From DAOTTI01 sp034437795 (GTDB lineage Bacteria; Chloroflexota; UBA11872; UBA12225), in assembly GCA_034437795.1 (NCBI GenBank), contig DAOTTI010000215.1:1-35949 (forward strand): DNA of 35,949 nucleotides. Direction: 5' to 3'. Below the pieces are notes generated by a model. The model saw nothing but the letters and a program-made list of their open reading frames with translations, had not been told where the DNA came from and did not search any database. Positions 24,709 through 32,231 of the stretch are shown here, in pieces. Made by a program: the position numbers and the translations under genes. Numbering within the stretch: the stretch's first letter is position 1; every line of letters begins with the position of its first letter.

Positions 24709-24724
24709 TTATATGGGTGTGACG

Positions 24725-25645
24725 ATGGGCACGGGCGACATCCTGGCGGTGGTCCAGGAGAAGGGTGGCGTCGGCAAGACTACCACCGCCATCAATCTGG
24801 GGGCCTGGTACGGCCGGCTCGGCTACCGTACCCTCCTGATCGACCTTGATCCGCAGGGCAACCTCGCCAGGGGCCTGGCGGTCACGCCTCCGCAGGGGAC
24901 GATGTATCGCGTCCTGCGCGATCCGGCCTTCTCCATGGCCGAGGCCATCGTCGCCACCGATGTGCCGAATGTGGACCTGGCACCGGCGGACGCCAGCCTG
25001 GAGGCCGCCGAGATCGAGCTCATCCAGGCCCTGTCGCGGGAGAGCGTGCTGCGGCGCAAGCTCGAGGCCGGTGCCGTCCGCCAGCGCTACGAGCGGGTGA
25101 TCATCGACTGCCGCCCGTCGCTCGGGGTGCTGACGGTGAACGCCATGGTGGCCGCCGACCGGCTCCTGATCCCAGTCGAGACGCAGTACTTCGCCATCGA
25201 GGCCCTGCAGACGCTGCTGGACGTGGTGCGTATGGTGCAGGAGACCCTCCACCGCGGCCTCCGGATCGCCGGCATCGTCCCGACCAAGCACGAGCCGCGG
25301 GTGCGTGTGTGCCAGGTCACCTTGGGCCTGCTGCGGGAGCGCTACCCCCACCTCCTCACGGCGACGGTCATTCGTAAATACGTCGCCTTCGCCGAGGCGC
25401 AGCTGCGCGGGCTCCCCATCTACGCCGTCGCCGACGGGACGGACGCCTCGGAGGCCTACCGCGCCCTGGCTCTAGAACTGGACGGGGCACCGGTGACGCC
25501 GGCCACCGGCGAGCCGCGCCACTGGGCCCCCGCCGTCGCGGCGCCCCAGCACGCACCGATCGACGGCCGCGACCGCCGCGCCGGGCGATCGGCGCGGGGC
25601 GAGGGCCAGATCAGGCAGGCCGCCCTGCCCCTGGAGCGAGGCTAG
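24725..25645 (+). CDS. ParA-family partition ATPase (second, noncanonical system)
   Basis: A 306-residue deviant Walker ATPase that would bind DNA nonspecifically with ATP and be stimulated by its ParB partner. ILAVVQEKGGVGKTTTAINL carries the deviant Walker A (KGGVGKTT, 13-20) with the signature lysine; LLIDLDPQGNLARGL is Walker A', and YERVIIDCRPSLGVLTVNAM is Walker B. RPSL replaces the common PPSL. The 45 C-terminal residues after about 262 are Pro/Ala/Arg-rich and not part of the usual fold. The start is uncertain: ATG at 24713, GTG at 24719 or ATG at 24725, none with a clear ribosome binding site; I chose 24725 for family-like length. The ParB-like gene follows after 7 bp. Confidence 0.88.
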   Translation: MGTGDILAVVQEKGGVGKTTTAINLGAWYGRLGYRTLLIDLDPQGNLARGLAVTPPQGTMYRVLRDPAFSMAEAIVATDVPNVDLAPADASLEAAEIELIQALSRESVLRRKLEAGAVRQRYERVIIDCRPSLGVLTVNAMVAADRLLIPVETQYFAIEALQTLLDVVRMVQETLHRGLRIAGIVPTKHEPRVRVCQVTLGLLRERYPHLLTATVIRKYVAFAEAQLRGLPIYAVADGTDASEAYRALALELDGAPVTPATGEPRHWAPAVAAPQHAPIDGRDRRAGRSARGEGQIRQAALPLERG

Positions 25646-25652
25646 CGAGCGC

Positions 25653-26768
25653 ATGGACGCCACGCCGGTACAGAGTGAGCCGCCCCCGCGCGCGACCCCG
25701 ACCATGAAGGCCAGGAGAACGAACGCGCGGTCGCTGGCCGACGTGTTGCGCCAGCGCAGCCAGGGCGAGCGCGTCGCCCGCGACGAGCGGGCAGCGGCCA
25801 TGCGCCAGTCGCTCGGCGCCCTGACCCGCAGCGCCGAAGGCGCGATCGTGGACGTGCCCCTGGAAGACCTCCATCCCAACCCCTTCCAGCCCCGTTTCCA
25901 CTTCCACCGCCAGCCCCTGGAAGAGCTGGCGCAGAGCCTGGCCAGCGAGGGGCAACTGGAGCCGGCCATCGCGCGCCGCGTGAGGCGTGACGGGCGGGAG
26001 ATCCTGGAGATCGTGGCCGGAGCGCGGCGTCTGGAGGCGGCGCGGATCTGCAACGCCACCATCCGCCCCTTTCCCACCCTGCGAGTAGAGATCCGCGAGC
26101 TCTCAGACGAGGAAGCGGAGCGGCTGGCCCTGATCGAGAACCTGCAGCGGGAGAACCTCTCGCCACTGGAGGAGGGCTACCGCTACTGGCAACTCCAGCG
26201 CCGTGACCCGCGGCGGTGGACGGTGCGCGCCATCGCCGAGTTCGTGCACAAGAAGAAGAGCAGCGTGCAGAACCGGCTGAGCCTGATCAAAGACCCGGCC
26301 GTGGCGGAGGCGGTGCTCAGGGAGCAGATCCCGCCCACCGCCGCCTTCCACATCCTGCGCCTGCCGCCGGGCGAGCGCGAGCCGTACCTGCGCACAGCCA
26401 TTAGCGGTGGCCTGACAGTAGAGCAGATCCGCCTGGACGTGGACCGGCGCCTGGCCATCCTGCGCTCGGTGGATGGGCCGGAGCGGGACGCGCGCCCCGT
26501 CAGCGCCATCTCCGTGCCGGCCGCGGCCGGCGATCCGGCGCCGTGTGCGCCGCCCGGGGCCGGCGCCGCCCAGCCGGTGGCGGTCCGGGCCCGTCTACGG
26601 CGCGCCGGCCCATCGGAGGACGAGGCGATGCGCGCGCTGCGCCGCGCGCGGCTGGAAAGGCAGCAGCGAGAGATCCGCGCCCGGATCGAGGCCCTGGAGG
26701 AGCAGCTGCGGGCGGAGTTCCTGGCGCTGCGGGCGGTGGAGCGTGAACTGGCTGGATTGGAGCGCTGA
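25653..26768 (+). CDS. ParB/Spo0J/Noc-like DNA-binding CTPase (noncanonical)
   Basis: A 371-residue ParB-family protein. A basic N-terminal region (1-70) precedes the ParB N domain, which contains LHPNPFQPRFHFHRQPLEEL, the CTP-binding motif in altered form (GARRLEAA instead of GERRxRA) and ENLQRENLSPLEEGYRYWQL. The helix-turn-helix is TVRAIAEFVHKKKSSVQNRL, with a Lys-rich recognition part unlike the canonical paralogue's GKSRFAISN. The C-terminus has a Pro/Ala linker (about 275-310) and a charged coiled coil (about 320-370) that may serve for dimerisation. It is in an operon with the ParA-like gene. The matched palindromes at 24618 and 26821 bracket the pair and are the obvious binding-site candidates. 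It could be a chromosome-borne plasmid-type ParB, a Noc-like protein or a regulator. Confidence 0.87.
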   Translation: MDATPVQSEPPPRATPTMKARRTNARSLADVLRQRSQGERVARDERAAAMRQSLGALTRSAEGAIVDVPLEDLHPNPFQPRFHFHRQPLEELAQSLASEGQLEPAIARRVRRDGREILEIVAGARRLEAARICNATIRPFPTLRVEIRELSDEEAERLALIENLQRENLSPLEEGYRYWQLQRRDPRRWTVRAIAEFVHKKKSSVQNRLSLIKDPAVAEAVLREQIPPTAAFHILRLPPGEREPYLRTAISGGLTVEQIRLDVDRRLAILRSVDGPERDARPVSAISVPAAAGDPAPCAPPGAGAAQPVAVRARLRRAGPSEDEAMRALRRARLERQQREIRARIEALEEQLRAEFLALRAVERELAGLER

Positions 26769-26781
26769 CGTGCATGGCGGG

Positions 26782-26902
26782 CTTTGGACTAGGGGCGCGG
26801 CCAGGGCCGCGGCGCGGGGCGCTGTCCAATGGTTGGACAGGGCGCCTTGCCCAGGCGCGGCCCGGAGGGCGTTGGAAGCGCTGCCAGCGCTGAAGTCCAA
26901 AG
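26782..26902. repeat. 121-bp imperfect palindrome around element 2
   Basis: The outer arms CTTTGGACT (26782-26790) and AGTCCAAAG (26894-26902) are perfect. Inside, GC-rich arms (GGCCGCG and CGCGGCC types) pair imperfectly, and the TGTCCAA palindrome is close to the middle. The outer arms themselves contain the half-site TTGGAC/GTCCAA. It could be the operon terminator, a multi-site binding platform or both. Confidence 0.5.
26821..26846 (-). promoter_or_regulatory. 26-bp palindromic element, copy 2 (parS/operator candidate)
   Basis: Core TGTCCAA-TGG-TTGGACA (26823-26839). Read on the minus strand the 26 bp equal copy 1 except for one base of the central triplet. It lies 52 bp after the ParB-like stop and 135 bp before the sigma factor start, so it may act on either. 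Confidence 0.75.
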
Positions 26903-26981
26903 TGTTAGCGATTCGTCAGGATTATTGGCGTGCCACCGGCGATACTGGTTGGGATATCGGCGATTGCAGGGGAACATAGCA

Positions 26982-27680
26982 GTGGACAGATGCGCAACGC
27001 TTCCAGCGGCTTCATCACCCTCGCCACCGGCGACGGCGCCGCCCGATGCCGGCACGCCAGCGCCGGGCGAGGAGCTTCCGCTCGGCGCCACGTCCATTGA
27101 GCACCTCTTTCAGCTCCTGTTCGAGCGCTACGAGCAGCCCATCTATCAGTACGTCTACCGGCTGCTCGGCGATGCGGAAGACGCGCGCGACTTCACCCAG
27201 GATACGTTTGTCAAGGCGTTCAGGAAGCTCCCGGAGACGCTGGCCAAGGGAAACTTCCAGGCCCAGGCCTGGCTGTACCGGATCGCGACCAACGTCTGCC
27301 TGGACGAGCTGCGCCACCGCAAGCTGCTCAAGTGGCAGCCCTGGGAGGCCTTCGTCTCGCTCTTCCATCCCAGCCAGATCGCCCGCGACAATCCGGAGCG
27401 CGACGCGATGCAGAAGGAGACGCGCCAGGAGGTGGAGGTCGTCCTAGAACGTCTATCGCCCCGCTACCGCGCGGCGCTGATGCTGCGGGAGTACCACGGC
27501 CTGGGCTACGAGGAGATCGCGGCCATCATGGGCACGTCGCGGACGGCGGTGAAGACGCTCCTGCTGCGGGCCCGTGAGTCGTTCCGCCTCCACTACGCCA
27601 GGGCGCATCCTCAGCTGGCGGCACAGGCCCGTGGCCCGCGCGTCCTGCCGCGGGCGCTCGGCCGGCCGGCAGCCGCCTGA
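26982..27680 (+). CDS. ECF-type RNA polymerase sigma factor
   Basis: A 232-residue sigma-70 family factor of the extracytoplasmic-function type (regions 2 and 4 only). Region 2 spans about 38-110: LFQLLFERYEQPIYQYVYRL, then DARDFTQDTFVKAFRKLP and AWLYRIATNVCLDELRHRK. Region 4 spans about 150-205: LSPRYRAALMLREYHGLGYE and EIAAIMGTSRTAVKTLLLRA. A Pro/Ala-rich head (1-37) and a tail of about 25 residues are extra. The GTG at 26982 is preferred because AGGGGAA sits about 8 nt upstream; the open frame begins much earlier but that part is noncoding palindrome. No anti-sigma factor gene follows; the next gene is convergent. It may share regulation with the ParA/ParB pair through element 2. Confidence 0.87.
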   Translation: MDRCATLPAASSPSPPATAPPDAGTPAPGEELPLGATSIEHLFQLLFERYEQPIYQYVYRLLGDAEDARDFTQDTFVKAFRKLPETLAKGNFQAQAWLYRIATNVCLDELRHRKLLKWQPWEAFVSLFHPSQIARDNPERDAMQKETRQEVEVVLERLSPRYRAALMLREYHGLGYEEIAAIMGTSRTAVKTLLLRARESFRLHYARAHPQLAAQARGPRVLPRALGRPAAA

Positions 27681-27767
27681 GGCGGGCCCCTCCCTCCGCG
27701 CGACCGGACGCCAGGTCGGCCCGTGCCGGCTGGCTTCCCTTGGACCCTGTGCCGTAAGACGTTACGC

Positions 27768-27795
27768 CGTGGACCTGGTTTAGACCAGGTCCACG
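27768..27795. terminator. perfect 12-bp hairpin between convergent genes
   Basis: CGTGGACCTGGT-TTAG-ACCAGGTCCACG is a perfect 12-bp stem with a 4-nt loop. The loop contains the stop codon of the HerA gene, so one arm is the coding end of that gene. It lies between the convergent sigma factor and HerA genes and could stop transcription from both sides, though no T tract is present. Confidence 0.5.
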
Positions 27796-29669
27796 CGCTT
27801 GACGGACGGCCGCGCTGGCGCGGCGGGTTCGCCGCCGGCGGGTGGCGCGTGGGGCGCGCCCCGCCCGCCCGCGCGCGCCGCACCCGCCGGCGGCATGATC
27901 CGGCCGGCTTGTACCTGTTGGCGCGCCTGGGCAAAGCGCTCGATGAGGTTGATGTCGGCGCCGCCCTCGGCGCCGCGGCGCCCGCTGACCTTGACCATGG
28001 CGGGGATCCGCGTCAGGCGGCCGAGCACCACCGCCTCGCCCTGGTTCAGGCCGGGCAGGTTGTCCAGCAGCGCCTGCGAGATGACCTCGGACGCGCGCTG
28101 CACCGCCTTCTGGTCATCGGGATTGGTCAGGCGCATGATCAGCTGCGAGGCGCACTGGGAGAGGGTGTCGTCCGCAATCTTGGACGGGCGCTGGGTGATG
28201 ACGATCAGAAAGACGCCGAACTTGCGCCCCTCGGCCGCGACGGTATTGATGATGCGGGAGGCCCTGGTGGCCTGGTCGCGCCCGCCGGGCACGAGGTTGT
28301 GCGCCTCCTCCAGCACGACGAAGACCGGCCAGCGTAGCTCCCCCGCCAGGGCCCGCTGCCACAGCTCGGTCAGCAGCCACTCCGCGGTGTAGGTCATGAC
28401 GTGCTTCTCGGTCCCCGCCAGGTCGATGACCGTCAGCGTCATTGGCTGCACCAGCTGCTCCAGATCGATGGTGGAGTGGCTCCAGACGGGGTAGTGCATC
28501 AGCTGCTTGACGTAACGGAGGGCATTGCGCGCGTCGCGCATCTCGTCCTCGGGCGTCGGCGTCCCTCCCGCGCCCCGCCGCTTGCCGTTGGCGGCGACCG
28601 AGAGCGTCTCCTCCTCGCCAGCGCTGAGCTGGCGCAGGAAGGCCGTGGCGGCCGCCTCGTCGTCGCCGTCCGGCGCCTCTGCGGCTGCCCCGGCCGGCAA
28701 GGCGGGGCCCCGCGCCCCGTGCGCGGCGATGGCCTCGTCCAGGGGCACGCCGGCGAAGTGGGCCAGCTCCTGGGCCAGGTCGCGGGGCGAGAAGTCGACC
28801 CGTCGCCGGCGCAGGCGGGCGCAGGCGCCCTCGATCACGCTCCGGATGCGGATGGCGGTGCTGGGCACGCCGGCCACGTCGCAGATGGCATCGGCATCCA
28901 GGTCCGCGAAGCGGATGGTGTAGCTCTGCGCCGGCCCGACGAGCTGCTCGGAGTACCGCCGGTGGACCACCCCCGGGACGCGGTAGAGCTGGATGCGGTC
29001 GGCATGGGGCGTCTTGCGGGCCAGGGCGTAGGGGACGTGGGCGTCGGGCGCGAGCTTGCGCAGCTGGACGTAGTCCGAGTTGGGGTCCAGGACGATGATC
29101 GTGGCGCCCAGTGCCAGCAGGTCCTCCAGGATCTTGCCGGCGAGGTAGGACTTGCCGGCGCCCGTCTGGGCGATGATGGCCAGGTGCCGCGAGAGGCCAT
29201 TGGGATCCAGCTTCACCTCCACGCCCGGGCGGTTGATGAGCGTGCCCAGCGTGATGCTGGCGGGGTCATCACGGGAGAAGAAGCGCCGTAGCAGCTCATC
29301 GGGGGCGGCATAGACCGGCGTCCCCGGCAGGACGGCGTTGCGCGCCTGCCGCACGGTGCCCTCGAACAGAAAGCCGAGCACGCTGGCCTCGGCGCGCACC
29401 CGTGGGGGAAAGCTGCCGGCCTGCTCCAGAACCGTCCGCGCCTCGCCGAAGTCGATCCCCTCGTCCAGCGTCATGACGTCGGCGGTGATGTTGGCGATCT
29501 GGGCCAGCAGGCTGACCTGCTGGATGGTGTCGCCCACGCGTTCCCGAGCGCACTCGATCATCACGTACTCGAGGCGCGGGGGGACCTTGTCCTCCTCGCT
29601 GACGAAGGTGAAGGTCTGGGGCGTGGACCGCCCGGTCACAATCCCGATCGGTTCCGGCTGAGAGACCAT
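27780..29669 (-). CDS. HerA/FtsK-like ATPase (DUF87 family)
   Basis: A 629-residue hexameric-type ATPase related to the DNA translocase HerA, which works with NurA in end resection in archaea; bacterial relatives are also used in DNA repair or defence. The N-terminal HAS-barrel covers about 1-150 (IGIVTGRSTPQTFTFVSEED). Walker A is AQTGAGKSYLAGKIL (167-174 core). Walker B is PVFVVLEEAHNLVPG, followed by GRKFGVFLIVITQRPSKIAD with the sensor residues and an Arg-finger region. A charged insertion lies about 335-395. The ATG at 29669 has AAGGG about 5 nt upstream; ATG at 29684 is possible. The last 40 residues are Pro/Ala/Gly-rich. No NurA-type nuclease gene is next to it. Confidence 0.88.
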   Translation of the reverse strand: MVSQPEPIGIVTGRSTPQTFTFVSEEDKVPPRLEYVMIECARERVGDTIQQVSLLAQIANITADVMTLDEGIDFGEARTVLEQAGSFPPRVRAEASVLGFLFEGTVRQARNAVLPGTPVYAAPDELLRRFFSRDDPASITLGTLINRPGVEVKLDPNGLSRHLAIIAQTGAGKSYLAGKILEDLLALGATIIVLDPNSDYVQLRKLAPDAHVPYALARKTPHADRIQLYRVPGVVHRRYSEQLVGPAQSYTIRFADLDADAICDVAGVPSTAIRIRSVIEGACARLRRRRVDFSPRDLAQELAHFAGVPLDEAIAAHGARGPALPAGAAAEAPDGDDEAAATAFLRQLSAGEEETLSVAANGKRRGAGGTPTPEDEMRDARNALRYVKQLMHYPVWSHSTIDLEQLVQPMTLTVIDLAGTEKHVMTYTAEWLLTELWQRALAGELRWPVFVVLEEAHNLVPGGRDQATRASRIINTVAAEGRKFGVFLIVITQRPSKIADDTLSQCASQLIMRLTNPDDQKAVQRASEVISQALLDNLPGLNQGEAVVLGRLTRIPAMVKVSGRRGAEGGADINLIERFAQARQQVQAGRIMPPAGAARAGGRGAPHAPPAGGEPAAPARPSVKRVDLV

Positions 29670-29884
29670 GGACGCCCTTGTCATTGCCACACGCCCCGCT
29701 GGCGCGGCCGCGCGGGCCGCGAACTGCGGCTGCTGCCATTTAACCACATTCGGGCCCGTGCTGGAAAGGATGTTCGCACGATCCCCCGCGCGGCCGGACA
29801 GGCGGCGAAGCGCCTCTTGCGCCGCGCGGGTGCTGGACAGGCATCCCGTCCTGCCACCTGGCCCGGATATCCCATGAGTGGCGG

Positions 29885-29978
29885 CCTCACCCTAACCCCC
29901 TCCCATAGGGAGACGGGTAGATGATGGACCGGCAGTGGTGGTCGTACCACCCCTAACCCCCTCCCATAGGGAGACGGG
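29885..29978. repeat. family B hairpin repeat, two tandem copies
   Basis: Two copies of CCTAACCCCCTCCCATAGGG type, each followed by AGACGGG, lie 64 bp apart. The tails agree, while the linkers differ. A partial third copy (CCCACAGGGAGAGGG) follows at about 29990-30005. Confidence 0.7.
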
Positions 29979-30020
29979 ACTCATCGCTCGCCCACAGGGA
30001 GAGGGAACGCCTCACCGGCC

Positions 30021-30059
30021 GTGAAGAACCGGTCATGCTCCTGAGGAGCGCCAGCGCGG
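30021..30059. repeat. family C hairpin repeat, copy 2
   Basis: A 39-bp match to 7756-7795 with the central hairpin GCTCC-TGA-GGAGC. The two copies differ by a paired C-G to T-A exchange in the stem. Confidence 0.65.
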
Positions 30060-30090
30060 CAAAGGCCGGCCAGTTCCACAGGAAACCAGG

Positions 30091-30168
30091 CTAGTGGGTC
30101 ACTTGCCTTGGCAATGGCCATCGGCTCCCCTGGTGGAATGGCGATGGGCATGACAAACGACCCACTAG
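30091..30168. mobile_element. 78-bp MITE-like inverted-repeat element
   Basis: The ends CTAGTGGGTC (30091-30100) and GACCCACTAG (30159-30168) are perfect 10-bp inverted repeats. Inward, TTG, CATG and CCCATCG-like segments continue the pairing with small gaps, so nearly the whole 78 bp folds on itself. It has no coding capacity. It may be a miniature transposable element or a structured RNA; only one copy is in the window. Confidence 0.4.
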
Positions 30169-30249
30169 AGCGCCCGGCGGGGCTGGCGGCAGATTGCGCT
30201 AGGCGGGATACTTGAAGCAGCAGAGACAGTAGGGGGAGAGACGAGGAGC

Positions 30250-31326
30250 ATGGTCGCATCAGCGGTACGGGCCGCAGGGCCGGCCCGTGGCAGTGACGAG
30301 CAGCGAGGGAGGCTGGCCCGCGTGTGGGGGACTGGCGGCGCCCGTGGTTGGTGGCCCTGGGCGCTCGGCGCCATCCTGCTCGGGCTCGTGGCCATCGCCG
30401 GCGTGGCGGCATACCGCGCGCTGGACGCCCTCTACCCGCAGGAGCTGTGGAAGTACTTCCGGCCGGTGCCGCCCCTCGGCAGCGGGTCGATCCTGTACCG
30501 GACCACGGACGGCCAGCTCTTCCTGGCCCCGCTCGCGGACCCGGATAGCGGGCGGCGCCTCCTGGATACGACGACGCCCCCCGGGACGCGGGAGGTGGTG
30601 CGCGACGCCGTCGCGCTGCCGCAGGGACAGCGTGTGGCTTATTATGCCTCCGAGCTGCACGAGGGGCAGGCGGAGCGGGATCGCGTCAAGGTCATCAGTC
30701 TCGACGGACAGGTGGTGCGCACCGTAGATGTCTCGGCCGCCGGCGAGCCGCTGCGCCCGGCCATCTTTCTCTCCAGCAGCGGCCGCTTCCTGGCGCTGAC
30801 CAGCCGCGATCGCGGCCACGTCTACTATCTCGACCTGGGGGCAGATACGCCCCTGACCCTCGGCCAGCCGGACGCCCCGCCGGAGCCGATGCTCTGGACC
30901 CGCAACGGCGATCTACGGACGCCCTTACTCGCGGGACAGCGGCCCTTCGCCACCTCGCCGGACGGCAAGCTGCGGGCGCAGGTGCGGGAGGGGCCACGGC
31001 GTGCGCCGGCCTGCCTGGGAGAGCAACCGCGCTGCGAGGCGGCGCAGGAGCTGGTCGTCTCCGCGGCGACGATCGCCGGCGCCGAGCGTCCTCCGGTGGT
31101 GCTCTACGGGGCCTTTAGCGCCTTTTCCGCGGATGGCTGGGGTCCTATCCCCACCCAGCGAGCCGAGCGCCTCTACGGGCGCCTGGTCTGGTCGCCGGAC
31201 GGGACGCAGCTCCTGTTCAGCGCCCTGGACGGCGCCGAGGCGCGCACCTACGCCATCGGCGTGGACGGCAAGACCCGTCCGCGGCTGATCCTGGCGGCGG
31301 GAGAGGCCCTGGACTGGCTCCCGTAG
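30250..31326 (+). CDS. membrane-anchored beta-propeller (TolB/WD40-like) protein
   Basis: A 358-residue protein with a basic N-terminus, one transmembrane helix (about 35-55, WALGAILLGLVAIAGVAAYR) and a large external domain. The domain has propeller-type strands: GSILYRTTDGQLFLAPLADP, GRFLALTSRDRGHVYYLDLG, and near the end LVWSPDGTQLLFSALDGAEA followed by YAIGVDGKTRPRLIL. The WSPDG motif is that of TolB/PD40-type blades. The ATG at 30250 has GAGGAG one base away, or GGGGGAG further upstream. The Crp/Fnr gene starts 21 bp downstream, so the two are likely co-transcribed. The function is unknown; it may be a surface sensor or scaffold. Confidence 0.7.
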   Translation: MVASAVRAAGPARGSDEQRGRLARVWGTGGARGWWPWALGAILLGLVAIAGVAAYRALDALYPQELWKYFRPVPPLGSGSILYRTTDGQLFLAPLADPDSGRRLLDTTTPPGTREVVRDAVALPQGQRVAYYASELHEGQAERDRVKVISLDGQVVRTVDVSAAGEPLRPAIFLSSSGRFLALTSRDRGHVYYLDLGADTPLTLGQPDAPPEPMLWTRNGDLRTPLLAGQRPFATSPDGKLRAQVREGPRRAPACLGEQPRCEAAQELVVSAATIAGAERPPVVLYGAFSAFSADGWGPIPTQRAERLYGRLVWSPDGTQLLFSALDGAEARTYAIGVDGKTRPRLILAAGEALDWLP

Positions 31327-31347
31327 CGCACCGGCAAGAGCACCGGC

Positions 31348-32088
31348 ATGGACCTCCCCGCCACTTCTGCCGCGCGCACGCCGGAGCCGGGGCAGCTGAC
31401 TGAGGCGCTGCGGCGCCTGCCCCTCTTCGCGACCCTGCGCGACGACCAGCTGGCCCAGGTGGCGCGGTTGGCGCGCCGCCATCGCTACGCCCGCGACGAC
31501 GTCGTCTTCTACCAGGGCGATCCCGGGGACACCTTCTATGTCGTGCTCTCCGGGCGCGTGAAGGTGACGGTCTCCTCGCCGGAAGGCCAGGAGGCGATCC
31601 TCGCCATGCTGGGCGAGGGCGAGAGCTTCGGTGAGCTGGCGCTGCTGGACGAGCACCCCCATTCGGCCACCGTGCAGGCGGTGGAGCCGACCGAGGTGCT
31701 GGCCTTGCGGCGCGACGCCTTTCAGCGCCTGATCCAGCAGCTACCGGAGATTGCCATTGCTCTCCTGCAGGTGATGGCTAGACGCCTGCGCGCCGTGGAC
31801 GAGCTGGTGCAGGACGCCGCGTCGCTGGATGTATCGGAGCGCCTGGCGAAGAAGCTCCTGGCTCTGGCGGCGAGCCACGGCCGGCGCACGCCGGCAGGGA
31901 TCGTGCTAGATATTCACCTGACGCAGCAGGACCTGGCGGCGATGATCGGCGCCACACGGGAGAGCGTGAACAAGCAACTGGGCGTCTTGCGTGATCTGGG
32001 CATCGTAGCGGTGGACCGGCAGCGAATCACGATCCTCAAGCCGGACGCCCTGCGAGAGCGCATGGAGGCGGCACTGCGGTCGCTGTAG
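31348..32088 (+). CDS. Crp/Fnr-family transcriptional regulator
   Basis: A 246-residue regulator. The cyclic-nucleotide-binding fold covers about 22-140 (LPLFATLRDDQLAQVARLAR, DVVFYQGDPGDTFYVVLSGR, GEGESFGELALLDEHPHSAT). The segment FGELALLDEHPHSATV is close to the CRP phosphate-binding cassette (FGELAL..pRsATV), with His-Ser in place of Arg-Ser, so true cAMP binding is uncertain. A dimer helix (about 140-165) leads to a winged helix-turn-helix (about 190-235): LTQQDLAAMIGATRESVNKQ, with the recognition pattern RESVNKxL of CRP. There are no Fe-S cysteines of the FNR type. It is probably in an operon with the propeller gene. A matching TGTGA-N6-TCACA site lies at 35366-35381. Confidence 0.9.
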   Translation: MDLPATSAARTPEPGQLTEALRRLPLFATLRDDQLAQVARLARRHRYARDDVVFYQGDPGDTFYVVLSGRVKVTVSSPEGQEAILAMLGEGESFGELALLDEHPHSATVQAVEPTEVLALRRDAFQRLIQQLPEIAIALLQVMARRLRAVDELVQDAASLDVSERLAKKLLALAASHGRRTPAGIVLDIHLTQQDLAAMIGATRESVNKQLGVLRDLGIVAVDRQRITILKPDALRERMEAALRSL

Positions 32089-32231
32089 CCCTGTGGAGTG
32101 CGGTATCGAAGGCGGATGCTTGCTGGTCAGCGTGCGCTGTCGGCCGGCCATAGGGTGTGGCAGGCCCCTGGTCCGCTCGGCGCACGGCCGGCGGCTTCTA
32201 GGCTGAGCCCGGGACGCTCAGCCGTCGATGG

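Larger units (their letters stand above)
29670..30249. other. 580-bp intergenic region with three repeat families
   Basis: No gene is supported between HerA and the propeller protein. The region holds two family B copies (29885-29917, 29949-29978), a family C hairpin (30021-30059) and an inverted-repeat element (30091-30168). The minus-strand open frame crossing this area follows the repeats and lacks a start signal. Confidence 0.6.
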
